A DNA stretch of 64,000 bases from Thiohalobacter sp. Lineage in GTDB: Bacteria > Pseudomonadota > Gammaproteobacteria > Thiohalobacterales > Thiohalobacteraceae. Shown in pieces: positions 16,282 to 26,480 of this stretch (positions are counted from its first letter, which is position 1; each line of letters starts with the position of its first letter). The notes under the pieces are model-generated. The model was not told where the DNA came from. It saw only the letters and a list, made by a program, of their open reading frames with translations, and ran no database searches. The position numbers and the translations under genes were made by a program. The stretch is taken from NCBI RefSeq assembly GCF_027000115.1, contig NZ_JALTON010000018.1, forward strand, positions 1 through 64,000, read 5' to 3'.

Positions 16282-17937
16282 TCAGGCCCCGGCCGCCGTC
16301 CAGGCCCTGACGCCGTCGGTGGCCCGCCGGCCGGGACCACCGCGACGTTCGGCGGCTGTGCGCCGCTCGTCGCCCTGCGGCACCATCGCCGCCAGCTGCC
16401 GCCGGTCGCCGCAACGGCGGCGATCGCTGCGCCGGCGCCGTTCCTGCGGTGCCTCATGGAAGCGGAACGGCACCGACTGGGCCGCACCCAGCCGGGTCAT
16501 GATGAAGGGCACCGGAAACACCTCGATGTATTCCTCGGGCAAGGCGGTCAGCCGCGCCTTGAAGGCATCGGGCGCGAACAGCATGGGGATGATGTTGTTG
16601 TAGTAGGCGGCCTTCGGCGTCATGCGCAACAGGTCGCCGTCCCAGCCGACGAAATCCAGCTCGGCCAAGGCCCGGATCAGGTGGCCATACACCTCGGCGA
16701 TGTCCACGCCATACTTGAAGGCCAGCTCGTTGCGGCTGACGCAGGTAAAGCGCAGCTTGCTCGTCAGTTCGCGGCAGAAGTCCAGCTCCGGGTCCAGTCG
16801 GTCGATGGTCGCCACCGGGATGCGGCCGGCATCGATCGCCTCGTAGTAGGACTTGAGGCTGCCGATATTCTGATAGGGCGTGGCGGGCGCGTAACCCTGG
16901 GCGTTGAGCCCCAGACCCAGCAGCGGCAGGTTGTCCCAGCGCCGGACCTGATGGGTATAGGCCGCGCGTTCGGGGTCGATGAACACGTTCTGCAGCACCG
17001 GCTCGAAGCCGTGCCCGGCCAGCAGCCGCTCGGCCCGCGCGAACTGGCGGATCTTGTACTCGTAGAGTTCATCCTTCGGCGGTTCGAAGTTCTGCTTGGT
17101 CTGGCTGCGCTGCTTGTCCAGGGCATAGATGGACACGCTGGGCACACCCAGCGCCACGAACCGCTCCAGGGTATCGGTGAGCGCGGCCTCGTCCTCGCCA
17201 TCGAAGCCGTACATGGTATCGACGTTGACGTTGCCGATGATCTCCACGGCATCGGCCAGCTCGCGTTCGGCCTCGGCCACGGAGTAGTGCCGGTTGAGTC
17301 CGGCCAGCAGCCGCTCGTCCAGGGTCTGGATGCCGTAGCTCAGGCGATTCACGCCCCAGCCGCGCAGGCGCTCCAGCTTCTCGCGCCCAAGCGTGCCGGG
17401 CGCGGCCTCGATGGTGATCTCGGCGTCGGGCGCCAGATCGAAGCGCTCGTGCAGGGCAGTGAAGATACGTTCCAGCAGGGCATCGTCGAGAAAGGTCGGG
17501 GTGCCACCACCGAAGTAGATGGACTCGCAGGTCTGGCCTGCCATCACCTCGCGGTACATCTCCATCTCGCGCAGCAGATAGCCGACATATTCCGCGGCCC
17601 GGTCGATGCCCTTGCCGGGCAACACGGCGTAGTAGCAGAACTTGCACAGAGTCTTGCAGAAGGGGCTGTGCAGGTAGATGGCGTAGCGGTCGGGAATGAT
17701 GGAGGTGCCGCTGAACAGCTCGGCGGCTGTTTCCGGTGCCGCCGACTTGCCCAGCAGCGGCGGCGGAAAGCTCCAGTCGAAGCAGGGGAAGAAATCGTTC
17801 TGGATCCTGAGCAGGGGGGTGAGGCGCTCCTTCAGCGTCTCCAGGTCGGCGCGCAACAGCCCTCCGCTCTCCGCCCCGACCTCATGGGCGCCAATGTATC
17901 TCGACTTCTTGTTGAAACAATCGCTGTAGTGCTGCAT
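16282..17937 (-). CDS. HemN-family radical SAM protein (coproporphyrinogen III dehydrogenase-like)
   Basis: A 551-residue protein. The radical SAM cluster motif CX3CX2C (Cys94, Cys98, Cys101 in FCKTLCKFCYY) is followed by ESIYFGGGTPTFLDD, TIEAAPGTL and GVNRLSYGIQTLDERLL blocks of the HemN/HemW family. The C-terminal HemN domain region reads KLRFTCVSRNELAFKYGVD. The last 45 or so residues are an arginine-rich tail (RRRRSDRRR, ERRTAAERRGG, GRRATDG). The start ATG at 17937 has AGGAGG at ideal spacing. Oxygen-independent coproporphyrinogen oxidase activity is possible, but family members also include heme chaperones and heme-degrading enzymes. Transcribed convergently with the SOR-like gene. Confidence 0.8.
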   Translation of the reverse strand: MQHYSDCFNKKSRYIGAHEVGAESGGLLRADLETLKERLTPLLRIQNDFFPCFDWSFPPPLLGKSAAPETAAELFSGTSIIPDRYAIYLHSPFCKTLCKFCYYAVLPGKGIDRAAEYVGYLLREMEMYREVMAGQTCESIYFGGGTPTFLDDALLERIFTALHERFDLAPDAEITIEAAPGTLGREKLERLRGWGVNRLSYGIQTLDERLLAGLNRHYSVAEAERELADAVEIIGNVNVDTMYGFDGEDEAALTDTLERFVALGVPSVSIYALDKQRSQTKQNFEPPKDELYEYKIRQFARAERLLAGHGFEPVLQNVFIDPERAAYTHQVRRWDNLPLLGLGLNAQGYAPATPYQNIGSLKSYYEAIDAGRIPVATIDRLDPELDFCRELTSKLRFTCVSRNELAFKYGVDIAEVYGHLIRALAELDFVGWDGDLLRMTPKAAYYNNIIPMLFAPDAFKARLTALPEEYIEVFPVPFIMTRLGAAQSVPFRFHEAPQERRRRSDRRRCGDRRQLAAMVPQGDERRTAAERRGGPGRRATDGVRAWTAAGA

Positions 17938-17980
17938 ACATCCTCCTTGGTGCTTCCAGCCTCGGTGATCATCATGCGGG

Positions 17981-18547
17981 CTACCGCGCTCGCCACACGG
18001 CCAGCGGCTGCACCAGCGGCGGCTGGCCGTTGTCGTAGACCCATGAATCGACCACGAACTGCCGGCCACTCCCACGCTCCTGTATCTGGGCCGCCCAGTG
18101 CTGGTCGAACAGCAGTGGCGCCCGATAGGCAGGCGCCACGACACGATGCCAGGTCAGCCATCCGGCGGCCTCGAAGGCACGCAGGAAGGCCGTGGTGTTG
18201 GTCGATTCGTCGATGCAGTCCAGCCGCCCGGGGCGCTCGGCATCGAAGGGATTGCCGCCCCGGTCCCGGCCCAGCGGGGTGCGCCGGCCGGCAATCATTT
18301 CCATGTAGGCGATGGCGACGCGGATACGCTCGCGCTCGGCCGCCGCGCTGGCCGTCGGCGGGCGGAACAGATCGGCGAGCACGGCCCACTGGGCCGGCCC
18401 GGGGCGGAAGTCGGCGCGCCGGGCGCATCCGTAGTCGAAGCACAGGGAGAACCGAGGCGGTTCGGCGGCACTCGCCACCGTGGCCAGCGACAGCCCGATA
18501 CCGGCCAGCCATGCCGCCCAATGGGTCGAGCTGCCTCTTGCGCCCAT
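17981..18547 (-). CDS. Conserved exported protein of unknown function
   Basis: 188 residues with a cleavable signal peptide (hydrophobic core WAAWLAGIGLSLATVASA, likely cut before AEPPR). The mature part has FDYGCARRADF, DCIDESTNTTAFLRAFEAAGWL, FDQHWAAQI and FVVDSWVYDNGQPPLVQPL blocks. I recognise these from hypothetical proteins widespread in beta- and gammaproteobacteria, without a known function. The conserved Asp, Cys, Ser and Thr cluster could be catalytic, but no family assignment is safe. The start is the ATG immediately before the signal peptide; the gene ends 43 bases before the HemN-like gene and is probably co-transcribed with it. Confidence 0.75.
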   Translation of the reverse strand: MGARGSSTHWAAWLAGIGLSLATVASAAEPPRFSLCFDYGCARRADFRPGPAQWAVLADLFRPPTASAAAERERIRVAIAYMEMIAGRRTPLGRDRGGNPFDAERPGRLDCIDESTNTTAFLRAFEAAGWLTWHRVVAPAYRAPLLFDQHWAAQIQERGSGRQFVVDSWVYDNGQPPLVQPLAVWRAR

Positions 18548-18913
18548 GGAATCAGACAGCCCGACACGGAAGGCTGTCTGCGAGGACTTCGGGCGAGGTC
18601 GCGCGCACCTCGTCACTGGCGGTGTCGTCCATGGCGCCAACCCTCTGCAGCAAAAGCCCCCCTCGCCCTATTAGAACCTGGATCCGAAATCTGGCCGCAG
18701 CCCACCCTGCTGCCCGCGGGCAAGGTCACAAGAAGTGTAGACGGCACCCTGGATTCTTCAAGTATTTCTGACAGATGGCAGGTATTCGTGCGACTTCCCG
18801 GATCTGCGCGGCGGACGGAGGTACGCGATCTAGAAATGCGTGTTTCTTGTCCGGGATCAAGGTGGTCCTGCCCAAGAACGGGTTCAATGGCAGAAATCGA
18901 CGGAGGCCCCGCC
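18548..18913. other. Divergent intergenic region with no recognised gene
   Basis: 366 bases separating the exported protein gene (minus) from the DUF6455 gene (plus). No frame here has a family match. The AT-richer part around 18730-18780 is the likely promoter zone, but I see no confident hexamer pair. Confidence 0.4.
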
Positions 18914-19303
18914 ATGACCGAACTGCTCAACCTGGCCGCCCTGGCACTGCTCGCACTACTGCTGACCGCGTTCGCGGTGCTGCTGTTCGTTGCCATCATC
19001 TTCAATGCCCGCGCCGGCGAACGCTACCGCCAGCGGCTGGCGCAACGCCTGGACAACCTGCGCCTGGGCCGCATGCTGGGTCTGCTTGGCATCGATGCCA
19101 ACGCCTACCTGCACGAACAACGGGTGCTGGACATCCATCACCACATGAACCGCTGTGAGCACTGCGCCCGCACCGACAGCTGCGACCAACGGTTGGCACG
19201 CGGGCAGGTATCCCCGGACGATCTCGACTTCTGCGACAACGAGGCCACGCTCAGGGCGCTCGCGGAGGCGCAGACGCACAGGGAGAAGGCGGCACCCGAG
19301 TGA
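18914..19303 (+). CDS. DUF6455-like membrane-anchored Cys-rich protein
   Basis: 129 residues: an N-terminal transmembrane helix (LLNLAALALLALLLTAFAVL, about 3-30), a basic juxtamembrane stretch, then a C-terminal domain with CEHCARTDSC and a later Cys in DFCDNEATL. This spacing of cysteines is like DUF6455 proteins, which have no established biochemical role. The cysteines could bind metal or form disulfides depending on topology. The ATG at 18914 directly precedes the transmembrane segment. Confidence 0.65.
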   Translation: MTELLNLAALALLALLLTAFAVLLFVAIIFNARAGERYRQRLAQRLDNLRLGRMLGLLGIDANAYLHEQRVLDIHHHMNRCEHCARTDSCDQRLARGQVSPDDLDFCDNEATLRALAEAQTHREKAAPE

Positions 19304-19313
19304 GCGGCCGGGC

Positions 19314-19562
19314 TCAGGCCAGCCATTCCATGAGATAGAAGATGTACTGCCCCTCGGAGGACTTGGAGGGGCCGACCACCTGCGCCGCATGGCGGTTGCG
19401 ATCCGGGTCGGCGGCCGCGATGGCCTCGGAGGCAGAATCGAACAGGGTGACACAACCGGCCGGGTAACGCTTGCGATTGCGACGCGGCGTCTGGATGACG
19501 GCAAAGCGAACGCCGGAAACCTCGGTTTCCGGATCCGGCGGCACGAATCCCTGCAGACTCAC
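19314..19562 (-). CDS. Small conserved hypothetical protein
   Basis: 82 residues from a GTG at 19562, which has GGAG nine bases upstream. Contains RFAVIQTPRRNRKRYPAGCVTLFDSASEAI and ends in GQYIFYLMEWLA. Soluble, no motif I can tie to a function. It is convergent with the DUF6455 gene (10-base gap) and divergent from the kinase gene. Confidence 0.55.
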   Translation of the reverse strand: MSLQGFVPPDPETEVSGVRFAVIQTPRRNRKRYPAGCVTLFDSASEAIAAADPDRNRHAAQVVGPSKSSEGQYIFYLMEWLA

Positions 19563-19644
19563 GATACGCTCTCCGGGGCGCGACGAGCCCCGATCATGGC
19601 GCGTTTGCCCCCGCCATGCAACGCGTCCATGCGACAATGGGCAC

Positions 19645-20628
19645 ATGGACGCCGAAACCCACCCCTACGCCCGCCTGCAACCGGACCTGATCCTCGACGC
19701 CGTGGAGCAGGCCGGGCACCGCAGCAGCGGCCATCTGCTGGCACTCAACAGCTACGAAAACCGGGTCTACCAGATCGGGCTCGAGGACGGCGGCTTCCTG
19801 GTGGCCAAGTTCTACCGGCCCGAACGCTGGAGCGATGACCAGATTCTCGAGGAACACGCATTTGCCACGGAACTGGCCGAACAGGAAATCCCGGTGGTCG
19901 CGCCGCTGGCCCATGATGGCCGGACCCTGCTCGAACACGCGGGCTTTCGCTACGCCCTGTACCCGCGCCAGGGCGGGCGCTGGCCCGATCTGGACGACCC
20001 GGACAAGCTGCAGTGGCTGGGGCGCTTCCTGGGACGCATCCACGCCGTGGGCAAGGCCCGGCCCTTTCGCTACCGGCCGGCGCTGACCCCCCGGAACCTC
20101 GGCCGCGAGTCGGTCGACTGGCTGCTGGCCAGCGGCCTGATACCGGCCCATGTGGAGACGGCCTACGCCACCCTCGCCGAGGATCTGCTGCAGCGCATCG
20201 ACGCGGCCTGGCAGCGGGCCGGCACGGTCGCCACCCTGCGCCTGCACGGCGACTGCCATCCCGGCAACATCCTCTGGACCGACGGCGGCCCGCACTTCGT
20301 CGACCTCGACGACTGTCGCATGGGACCCGCCATCCAGGACCTGTGGATGCTCGCCACCGGCGACCGCGCCGAGGCCAGCCGCGCCCTGTCGGAAGTGGTC
20401 GAGGGCTACGAGCTGTTCCGCGCCTTCGACCGGCGGGAACTGCTGCTGATCGAGGCCCTGCGCACCCTGCGCATGATCCACTACGCGGCCTGGCTGGGGC
20501 GACGCCGGGACGACCCTGCCTTCCGCCTTGCCTTTCCCTGGTTCCACACCGACCGCTACTGGGAAGAGCACATCCTGCAGCTGCGCGAACAGGCCGCAGC
20601 CCTGGACGAACCGCCGCTGGTCATCTGA
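19645..20628 (+). CDS. srkA: Stress response serine/threonine kinase SrkA/YihE-like
   Basis: A 327-residue aminoglycoside phosphotransferase-fold kinase. NSYENRVYQIGLEDG near the N-terminus and the catalytic-loop/metal pair LHGDCHPGNILW and FVDLDDCRMGPA are the YihE signature, as is IQDLWML. SrkA protects stressed E. coli cells; the physiological substrate is uncertain. The ATG at 19645 precedes the conserved DAETHPYARLQPDLILDA region. The downstream small gene starts two bases after this stop. Confidence 0.9.
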   Translation: MDAETHPYARLQPDLILDAVEQAGHRSSGHLLALNSYENRVYQIGLEDGGFLVAKFYRPERWSDDQILEEHAFATELAEQEIPVVAPLAHDGRTLLEHAGFRYALYPRQGGRWPDLDDPDKLQWLGRFLGRIHAVGKARPFRYRPALTPRNLGRESVDWLLASGLIPAHVETAYATLAEDLLQRIDAAWQRAGTVATLRLHGDCHPGNILWTDGGPHFVDLDDCRMGPAIQDLWMLATGDRAEASRALSEVVEGYELFRAFDRRELLLIEALRTLRMIHYAAWLGRRRDDPAFRLAFPWFHTDRYWEEHILQLREQAAALDEPPLVI

Positions 20629-20629
20629 G

Positions 20630-20974
20630 ATGCCGCTTGCCCAACTACTCGACCGTCTGATCGAACTACTGGAGGCCCACCGGAGTCCACGCCTCGACTG
20701 GCTGCGCGAGACGGCCGCACTGCTCGACCGCGACCCCGAGGCCTTCTGGGCACGCCTGAACTCTGCAGCCTTCTGGGGCGGCGCCCACTCGATCGCCAAC
20801 GAGGCCCTGGCCGACAACCCGGGGCTGGACCCGCTACTGTGGCAGATGCAGATTCGCGAGTTCCGCGAGCTGATGCTGGAGCTGGCCGAAATCCAGCGCA
20901 GCCGCGGCGACAGCTACCCTGACATCGAATTCTGGATCGCGGCCTACGACAACTGGAACCAGGCGGGGATCTGA
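20630..20974 (+). CDS. Small conserved hypothetical protein downstream of srkA
   Basis: 114 residues, acidic and helical, starting two bases after the srkA stop (TGAGATG), so almost certainly co-translated. Blocks include FWARLNSAAFWGGAHSIANEAL and a C-terminal DIEFWIAAYDNWNQAGI. No recognised domain, signal peptide or membrane segment. The location suggests a partner or accessory of the kinase, but this is only context. Confidence 0.65.
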   Translation: MPLAQLLDRLIELLEAHRSPRLDWLRETAALLDRDPEAFWARLNSAAFWGGAHSIANEALADNPGLDPLLWQMQIREFRELMLELAEIQRSRGDSYPDIEFWIAAYDNWNQAGI

Positions 20975-21002
20975 ACTCAACTGCCTGCGCCGAGCGGGAG
21001 GA

Positions 21003-21082
21003 GCGCCGAGGATGCCGAGTCGCCGAGTTCGCAGATCGGGTCTTACCAAGACCCTTCCGTGCTTTCAGCGGATTCCGTGGCG
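21003..21082. repeat. Degenerate-word element with CCGTG...TTTCAG...GGATTCCGTGGC arm
   Basis: The left part (21003-21027) has tandem GCCGAG words. A GGGTCTT/AAGACCC hairpin sits at 21038-21054. The right arm (about 21057-21081) differs from the right arm of the element at 32.58 kb at only two of 25 positions, showing that this is a repeated sequence within the window. Confidence 0.6.
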
Positions 21083-21105
21083 CTCTTGCTCGTTATAGGC
21101 AACCG

Positions 21106-21312
21106 TCAACCGGCTACGCGATGCAGGCTGCGCTCCCAGTCCGGGTTGGGCGCATCGCGCCGCAGCCAACGGCTGCGGCCGACCTCGTTCTCGTACCAGC
21201 CGCTGTCGTGGCGATTGGGCTCGGCCTCGTAGGCCCACCAGCTGCCATCGGCATCCTGGGCGACCCAGGCCGCCCATTCGGGCAATGGGTCGAAGGCGGG
21301 TATTCTTTTCAT
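21106..21312 (-). CDS. Small tryptophan-rich hypothetical protein
   Basis: 68 residues starting MKRIPAFDPLPEWAAWVAQD and rich in Trp, Asp and Arg (SWWAYEAEPNRHDSGWY, GRSRWLRRD). No function recognised. It lies 21 bases beyond the terminator of the fba operon on the same strand, so it either has its own promoter or is expressed by read-through. Codon use looks like its neighbours. Reality as a gene is moderately supported. Confidence 0.55.
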   Translation of the reverse strand: MKRIPAFDPLPEWAAWVAQDADGSWWAYEAEPNRHDSGWYENEVGRSRWLRRDAPNPDWERSLHRVAG

Positions 21313-21332
21313 GCCGGCCACCCCCAGACGAA

Positions 21333-21356
21333 GAAAGGCGGCCGAAGCCGCCTTTC
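21333..21356 (-). terminator. UUCG-loop terminator of the tkt-gap-pgk-pyk-fba operon
   Basis: A 10-bp stem GAAAGGCGGC/GCCGCCTTTC closes a UUCG tetraloop in the minus-strand RNA and runs into a UUCUUCGU stretch. It lies 20 bases after the fba stop. The U-rich tail is imperfect, but the stem and the super-stable loop make a convincing terminator. Confidence 0.8.
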
Positions 21357-21375
21357 CTGAAGCACACAACCCGAT

Positions 21376-22440
21376 TCAGTTGACGCGCGGATCCAGCTCG
21401 CCGGAGGCGTAGCGGGCGGTCATCTTCTCCAGATCGATGGGCTTGATCTTGGACGCATTGCCGGCCGTGCCGAAGGCCTCGTAGCGTGCCTTGCAGATGT
21501 CCTTCATGGCCTTGGTGGAAGCCGTCAGCCACTTTCGCGGATCGAACTCCTTGGGGTTCTCGGCCAGGAACTTGCGCACCGCGCCGGTGGACGCCATGCG
21601 CAGGTCGGTGTCGATGTTGACCTTGCGCACGCCGTGCTTGATGCCCTCGACGATCTCCTCGACCGGCACACCATAGGTCTGGCCCATGTCGCCGCCGTAG
21701 TTGTTGATGATCTCCAGCCACTCCTGCGGCACGGAAGAAGAGCCATGCATCACCAGATGGGTATCGGGGATGCGGGCATGGATCTCCTTCACGCGCTCGA
21801 TGGCCAGGATGTCGCCGGTCGGCGGGCGGGTGAACTTGTAGGCACCGTGGGAGGTACCAATGGCAATGGCCAGGGCATCCACGCCTGTTTCCTTGACGAA
21901 CTGGGCGGCTTCTTCGGGATCGGTCAGCAGCTGCGAGTGATCGAGCTGCTCGTCGGAACCGTGACCGTCCTCTTCGCCCATCATGCCGGTTTCCAGGGAA
22001 CCCAGGCAGCCCAGCTCGCCTTCGACGGAGACGCCGCCGGCGTGTGCCATCTCGACCACGCGGCGTGTGACCTCGACGTTGTATTCATAGGTGGAAGGCG
22101 TCTTCATGTCTTCCATCAGCGAGCCGTCCATCATTACCGAGGTGAAGCCGAGCTGGATGGAACGCAGGCATACGGCCGGGGAAGCGCCATGGTCCTGGTG
22201 CACCACGATCGGGATATCCGGATGCTGCTCGGCGGCGGCCTGCATCAGGTGACGCAGGAAGGGCGCGCCGGCGTACTTGCGGGCACCGGCAGAGGCCTGG
22301 ACGATGACCGGGCTGTCGGTCTCGGCAGCGGCCTCCATGATGGCATGCATCTGTTCCATGTTGTTCACGTTGAATGCGGGCACGCCGTAGCCGTGTTCGG
22401 CGGCGTGATCCAGCAGCTGACGCAGGGAAATCAGGGCCAT
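21376..22440 (-). CDS. fba: Class II fructose-bisphosphate aldolase
   Basis: A 354-residue zinc-dependent aldolase of the Calvin-cycle/CbbA type, interconverting fructose-1,6-bisphosphate and dihydroxyacetone phosphate plus glyceraldehyde-3-phosphate. Visible are the N-terminal [19 protein letters not shown], the VHQDHGAS metal/substrate block, [35 protein letters not shown] and [10 protein letters not shown]. The ATG at 22440 is preceded by AAGGAG. Last gene of the operon, followed by the UUCG terminator. Confidence 0.95.
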   Translation of the reverse strand: MALISLRQLLDHAAEHGYGVPAFNVNNMEQMHAIMEAAAETDSPVIVQASAGARKYAGAPFLRHLMQAAAEQHPDIPIVVHQDHGASPAVCLRSIQLGFTSVMMDGSLMEDMKTPSTYEYNVEVTRRVVEMAHAGGVSVEGELGCLGSLETGMMGEEDGHGSDEQLDHSQLLTDPEEAAQFVKETGVDALAIAIGTSHGAYKFTRPPTGDILAIERVKEIHARIPDTHLVMHGSSSVPQEWLEIINNYGGDMGQTYGVPVEEIVEGIKHGVRKVNIDTDLRMASTGAVRKFLAENPKEFDPRKWLTASTKAMKDICKARYEAFGTAGNASKIKPIDLEKMTARYASGELDPRVN

Positions 22441-22544
22441 GATGCTCTCCTTGAAATGTTGTCGTTGCGAATGGGTTTCAGGGTCCGGCATCCGGAACAG
22501 TGCCCGGGCCGGCCGTCCAGTATCCAAGCCGTGTCGGCGACCGT

Positions 22545-23993
22545 TCAGCCACCTTCGCGCAGTTCGTGCTCGCCGACGCGCAGAATCTTCATGGCGTTGG
22601 TGCCGCCCAGCACGCCTGCCAGGTCCCCCTTGGTGATGATCACCAGGTCGCCATCGCGCACGGCGCCGCGCCGCACCAATTCGTCGATCGCCTCCTTGTT
22701 GACCTCGGCATGGTCGGTGGAGGTGACATCGAAGCTGACCGGGTAGACGCCGCGGTAAAGGGTTACTTTTCTACGCGTCTCGACGTGGCGGGTCAAGGCA
22801 TAGATGGGTATGCCGGAACTCACGCGGGACATCCACAAGGGCGTCGCGCCGGACTCGGTCAGGGCAGCAATCGCCTTTACGCCCAGATGGTTGGCCGTGT
22901 ACATGGCCGCCTTGGCGATGGCCTCGTCGATGCGCTCGAAGCGGACCCGCTGGCGCCGCTCGGTGGCCATGGCGATGCGCTGGCGCTCCGCGCCCTTGCA
23001 GATGCGGTCCATGGCGGATACCGACTTGGCGGGGTACTTGCCGGCAGCGGTCTCGGCCGACAGCATCACCGCATCGGTACCGTCGATGACGGCATTGGCC
23101 ACGTCGAAAACCTCGGCCCGGGTGGGGATGGGGCTCTCGATCATGGATTGCATCATCTGGGTGGCGGTGATCACCACCCGGTCCATGGTGCGCGCGATCT
23201 GGATGATGCGCTTCTGCACCGCCGGCAGCTCGGCGTCACCGATCTCCACGCCCAGATCACCGCGGGCAATCATCACCGCGTCGGAAGCCTCTATGATGCC
23301 CTCGAGGTTCTGCATGGCCTCGGCGCGCTCGATCTTGGCGACCACGCCACCGTGACCGCCGGCCTGGCGCAACAGGGTGCGGGCCTCCTCCACGTCCTCC
23401 GCGCTACGCGGGAAGGACACCGCCAGATAGTCGGCCTGCATCTCGGCCGCGACCCTGATGTCGGCACGGTCCTTGTCGGTCAGGGCCTTGGCCGACAGGC
23501 CGCCCCCCTGGCGATTGATGCCCTTGCTGTTGGACAGCTCGCCACCGACCACCACGCGGCAGTCGACCTCGGTCGCGGTCACGTCCTCGACCCAGAGCAC
23601 CACCTGACCGTCGTCGAGCAGCAGGGTGTCGCCCCGGCTGACGTCCTCGGGCAACTGCTTGTAGGTGATGCCGACACGTTCCGCAGTACCCTCGTCGGGA
23701 CTGAGGGTGACGTCGAGCACGAAGCGCGCGCCCTCCTCGAGGACGACCTTGCCCTCGCGAAAACGCTCGATACGGATCTTGGGACCCTGCAGGTCGAACA
23801 GCACGCCGACCTGGCGGCCATGGGCCCGGGCCCGGTTGCGCACCGTCTCGCAACGCTTGCGGTGCTCGTCGTGGCTGCCGTGGGAAAAGTTGAGGCGCAC
23901 GACATCGACGCCCGCCTGGATGAGTTCGTCCAGCGCCTTGGGATCGTCGGTTGCCGGTCCCAGGGTGGCGATGATCTTGGTTCTTCTCAGCAT
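22545..23993 (-). CDS. pyk: Pyruvate kinase
   Basis: A 482-residue pyruvate kinase, converting phosphoenolpyruvate and ADP to pyruvate and [32 protein letters not shown], the active-site [11 protein letters not shown] and [12 protein letters not shown], and [27 protein letters not shown] are all present. Its place between pgk and fba is the order used by many autotrophic gammaproteobacteria. The start ATG directly precedes the conserved N-terminus; about 57 bases separate it from pgk, with an 8-bp stem (24011-24018/24032-24039) in the gap. Confidence 0.95.
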   Translation of the reverse strand: MLRRTKIIATLGPATDDPKALDELIQAGVDVVRLNFSHGSHDEHRKRCETVRNRARAHGRQVGVLFDLQGPKIRIERFREGKVVLEEGARFVLDVTLSPDEGTAERVGITYKQLPEDVSRGDTLLLDDGQVVLWVEDVTATEVDCRVVVGGELSNSKGINRQGGGLSAKALTDKDRADIRVAAEMQADYLAVSFPRSAEDVEEARTLLRQAGGHGGVVAKIERAEAMQNLEGIIEASDAVMIARGDLGVEIGDAELPAVQKRIIQIARTMDRVVITATQMMQSMIESPIPTRAEVFDVANAVIDGTDAVMLSAETAAGKYPAKSVSAMDRICKGAERQRIAMATERRQRVRFERIDEAIAKAAMYTANHLGVKAIAALTESGATPLWMSRVSSGIPIYALTRHVETRRKVTLYRGVYPVSFDVTSTDHAEVNKEAIDELVRRGAVRDGDLVIITKGDLAGVLGGTNAMKILRVGEHELREGG

Positions 23994-24010
23994 GTATGGT
24001 CCGCGGGAAG

Positions 24011-24039
24011 GCCGGCGGACGGGAATCGCGCCCGCCGGC
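24011..24039. repeat. Inverted repeat between pgk and pyk
   Basis: GCCGGCGG at 24011-24018 pairs with CCGCCGGC at 24032-24039 across a 13-base loop. It lies wholly in the pgk-pyk spacer and would form a stem in the polycistronic mRNA. Confidence 0.5.
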
Positions 24040-24050
24040 GACTTCGTTGT

Positions 24051-25241
24051 CTACTGTTTCGTCTGCTCGGCGCGTTCTTCGAGCATGGCCACGGCCGGCA
24101 GCTTCTTGCCCTCCAGGAACTCGAGGAAGGCGCCACCGCCGGTGGAAATGTAGGAGATCCGGTCGGCCAGCCCGTACTTGTCCACCGCCGCCAGGGTATC
24201 GCCGCCACCGGCAATGGAAAAGGCGGAGGACTCGGCAATGGCCAGCCCCAGGGTCTTGGTGCCCTCGCCGAACTGGTCGAACTCGAACACGCCGACAGGG
24301 CCGTTCCAGACGATGGTTCCGGCCTTCTTCATCATGTCGGCAAAGCGGGCCGCAGTCTCCGGACCGATATCGAAAATCATGTCGTCCTCGGCCACGTCCT
24401 CGACCTTCTTCACGGTCGCCTCGGCCGTCTCCGAGAATTCCTTGCCGACGACCACGTCTGTCGGCACCGGTATCTCGCCGCCCTTGGCTGCGGCGGCCTC
24501 CATCAGGCGCTTGGCCTCCGGAATGAGATCGGCCTCATAGAGCGACTTGCCGACCGGATGACCGGCCGCGGCGATGAAGGTGTTGGCGATGCCGCCACCC
24601 GGGATGAGCTGATCGACCACCTTGGACAGCGAATCCAGCACGGTGAGCTTGGTGGACACCTTGGAGCCGCCGACGATGGCGACCATGGGACGCGCCGGCT
24701 CGTGCAGCGCCTTGCCCAGCGCCTCCAGCTCGGCGGCCAGCAGCGGACCGGCACAGGCAACCGGGGCGAACAGGCCCACGCCGTGGGTCGAGGCCTGGGC
24801 ACGGTGGGCGGTGCCGAAGGCGTCCATCACATAGATGTCGCACAGCGCCGCGTATTTTTTCGCCAGTGCCTCGTCGTTCTTCTTCTCGCCCTTGTTGAAG
24901 CGGACGTTCTCGAGCATCACCACTTCGCCGTCGGCGAGCTCGGGGGCCTTTTCCAGATAGTCCTTGATCAGGCGCACTTCCTTGCCCAGCAGGCCGGACA
25001 GGTGCTCGGCCACCGGCGCCATGGAGAACTGCTCGTCATACTCGCCCTCGGTGGGACGGCCCAGGTGGGACATGAGCATCACCTTCGCCCCGGCCTTCAT
25101 GGCGTGCTCGATGGTCGGCAGGGACGCGCGGATGCGCTTGTCGGAGGTCACCTTGCCGTCCTTGACCGGGACGTTCAGATCCTCGCGGATCAGCACGCGC
25201 TTGCCGGCCAGATCGAGGTCGGTCATCTTGATCACGGACAT
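24051..25241 (-). CDS. pgk: Phosphoglycerate kinase
   Basis: A 396-residue monomeric kinase interconverting 1,3-bisphosphoglycerate/ADP and 3-phosphoglycerate/[52 protein letters not shown] and [10 protein letters not shown] are the diagnostic blocks. Length and start are as usual for the family. It serves both glycolysis and the Calvin cycle; the flanking gap and fba make the latter plausible in this organism. Confidence 0.96.
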   Translation of the reverse strand: MSVIKMTDLDLAGKRVLIREDLNVPVKDGKVTSDKRIRASLPTIEHAMKAGAKVMLMSHLGRPTEGEYDEQFSMAPVAEHLSGLLGKEVRLIKDYLEKAPELADGEVVMLENVRFNKGEKKNDEALAKKYAALCDIYVMDAFGTAHRAQASTHGVGLFAPVACAGPLLAAELEALGKALHEPARPMVAIVGGSKVSTKLTVLDSLSKVVDQLIPGGGIANTFIAAAGHPVGKSLYEADLIPEAKRLMEAAAAKGGEIPVPTDVVVGKEFSETAEATVKKVEDVAEDDMIFDIGPETAARFADMMKKAGTIVWNGPVGVFEFDQFGEGTKTLGLAIAESSAFSIAGGGDTLAAVDKYGLADRISYISTGGGAFLEFLEGKKLPAVAMLEERAEQTKQ

Positions 25242-25280
25242 CTGTCAGACTCCTTGGATTTCCAGGCTTGAAAACGATCT

Positions 25281-25300
25281 GCCAAGGCCCGGGCCTTGGC
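25281..25300. repeat. 20-bp perfect palindrome between gap and pgk
   Basis: The sequence of 25281-25300 equals its own reverse complement with no spacer (arms GCCAAGGCCC and GGGCCTTGGC). It sits 40 bases upstream of the pgk start codon. It could be a dimeric regulator site or form an intercistronic hairpin. Confidence 0.6.
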
Positions 25301-25322
25301 GGATGGTTCTCGCTCAAAGGCA

Positions 25323-25389
25323 GTGAGGCGTGAGGCGAAGGAGCAGGATCAAACCCCTTCCTGCACCGAACGCCTCACCCCTCACTCAC
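25323..25389. repeat. Inverted GGCGTGAGG/CCTCACGCC-word element
   Basis: The left arm GTGAGGCGTGAGGCG (25323-25337) is answered by CGCCTCACCCCTCACTCAC (25371-25389). It fills the spacer immediately 3' of gap. The same words occur singly near 47.44 kb and near the left edge of the window. Confidence 0.6.
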
Positions 25390-25393
25390 AGCC

Positions 25394-26431
<1,038 letters not shown>

Positions 26432-26440
26432 TCAGAAACG

Positions 26441-26469
26441 ACGGCCGGGGCAACGCTGGCCCCGGCCGT
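26441..26469. repeat. Inverted repeat between tkt and gap
   Basis: An 11-bp perfect stem (26441-26451 with 26459-26469) and a 7-base loop occupy the tkt-gap spacer. There is no clear U-tract on the minus strand. It is likely an mRNA processing/stability hairpin or an attenuating site inside the operon. Confidence 0.6.
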
Positions 26470-26480
26470 GTATTCGAGGG

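Noticed and set aside
22500-25271. 923-codon open frame on the plus strand opposite pyk and pgk
   Set aside because: Shadow of the two glycolytic genes; histidine/glycine/aspartate-rich low-complexity translation without family motifs.
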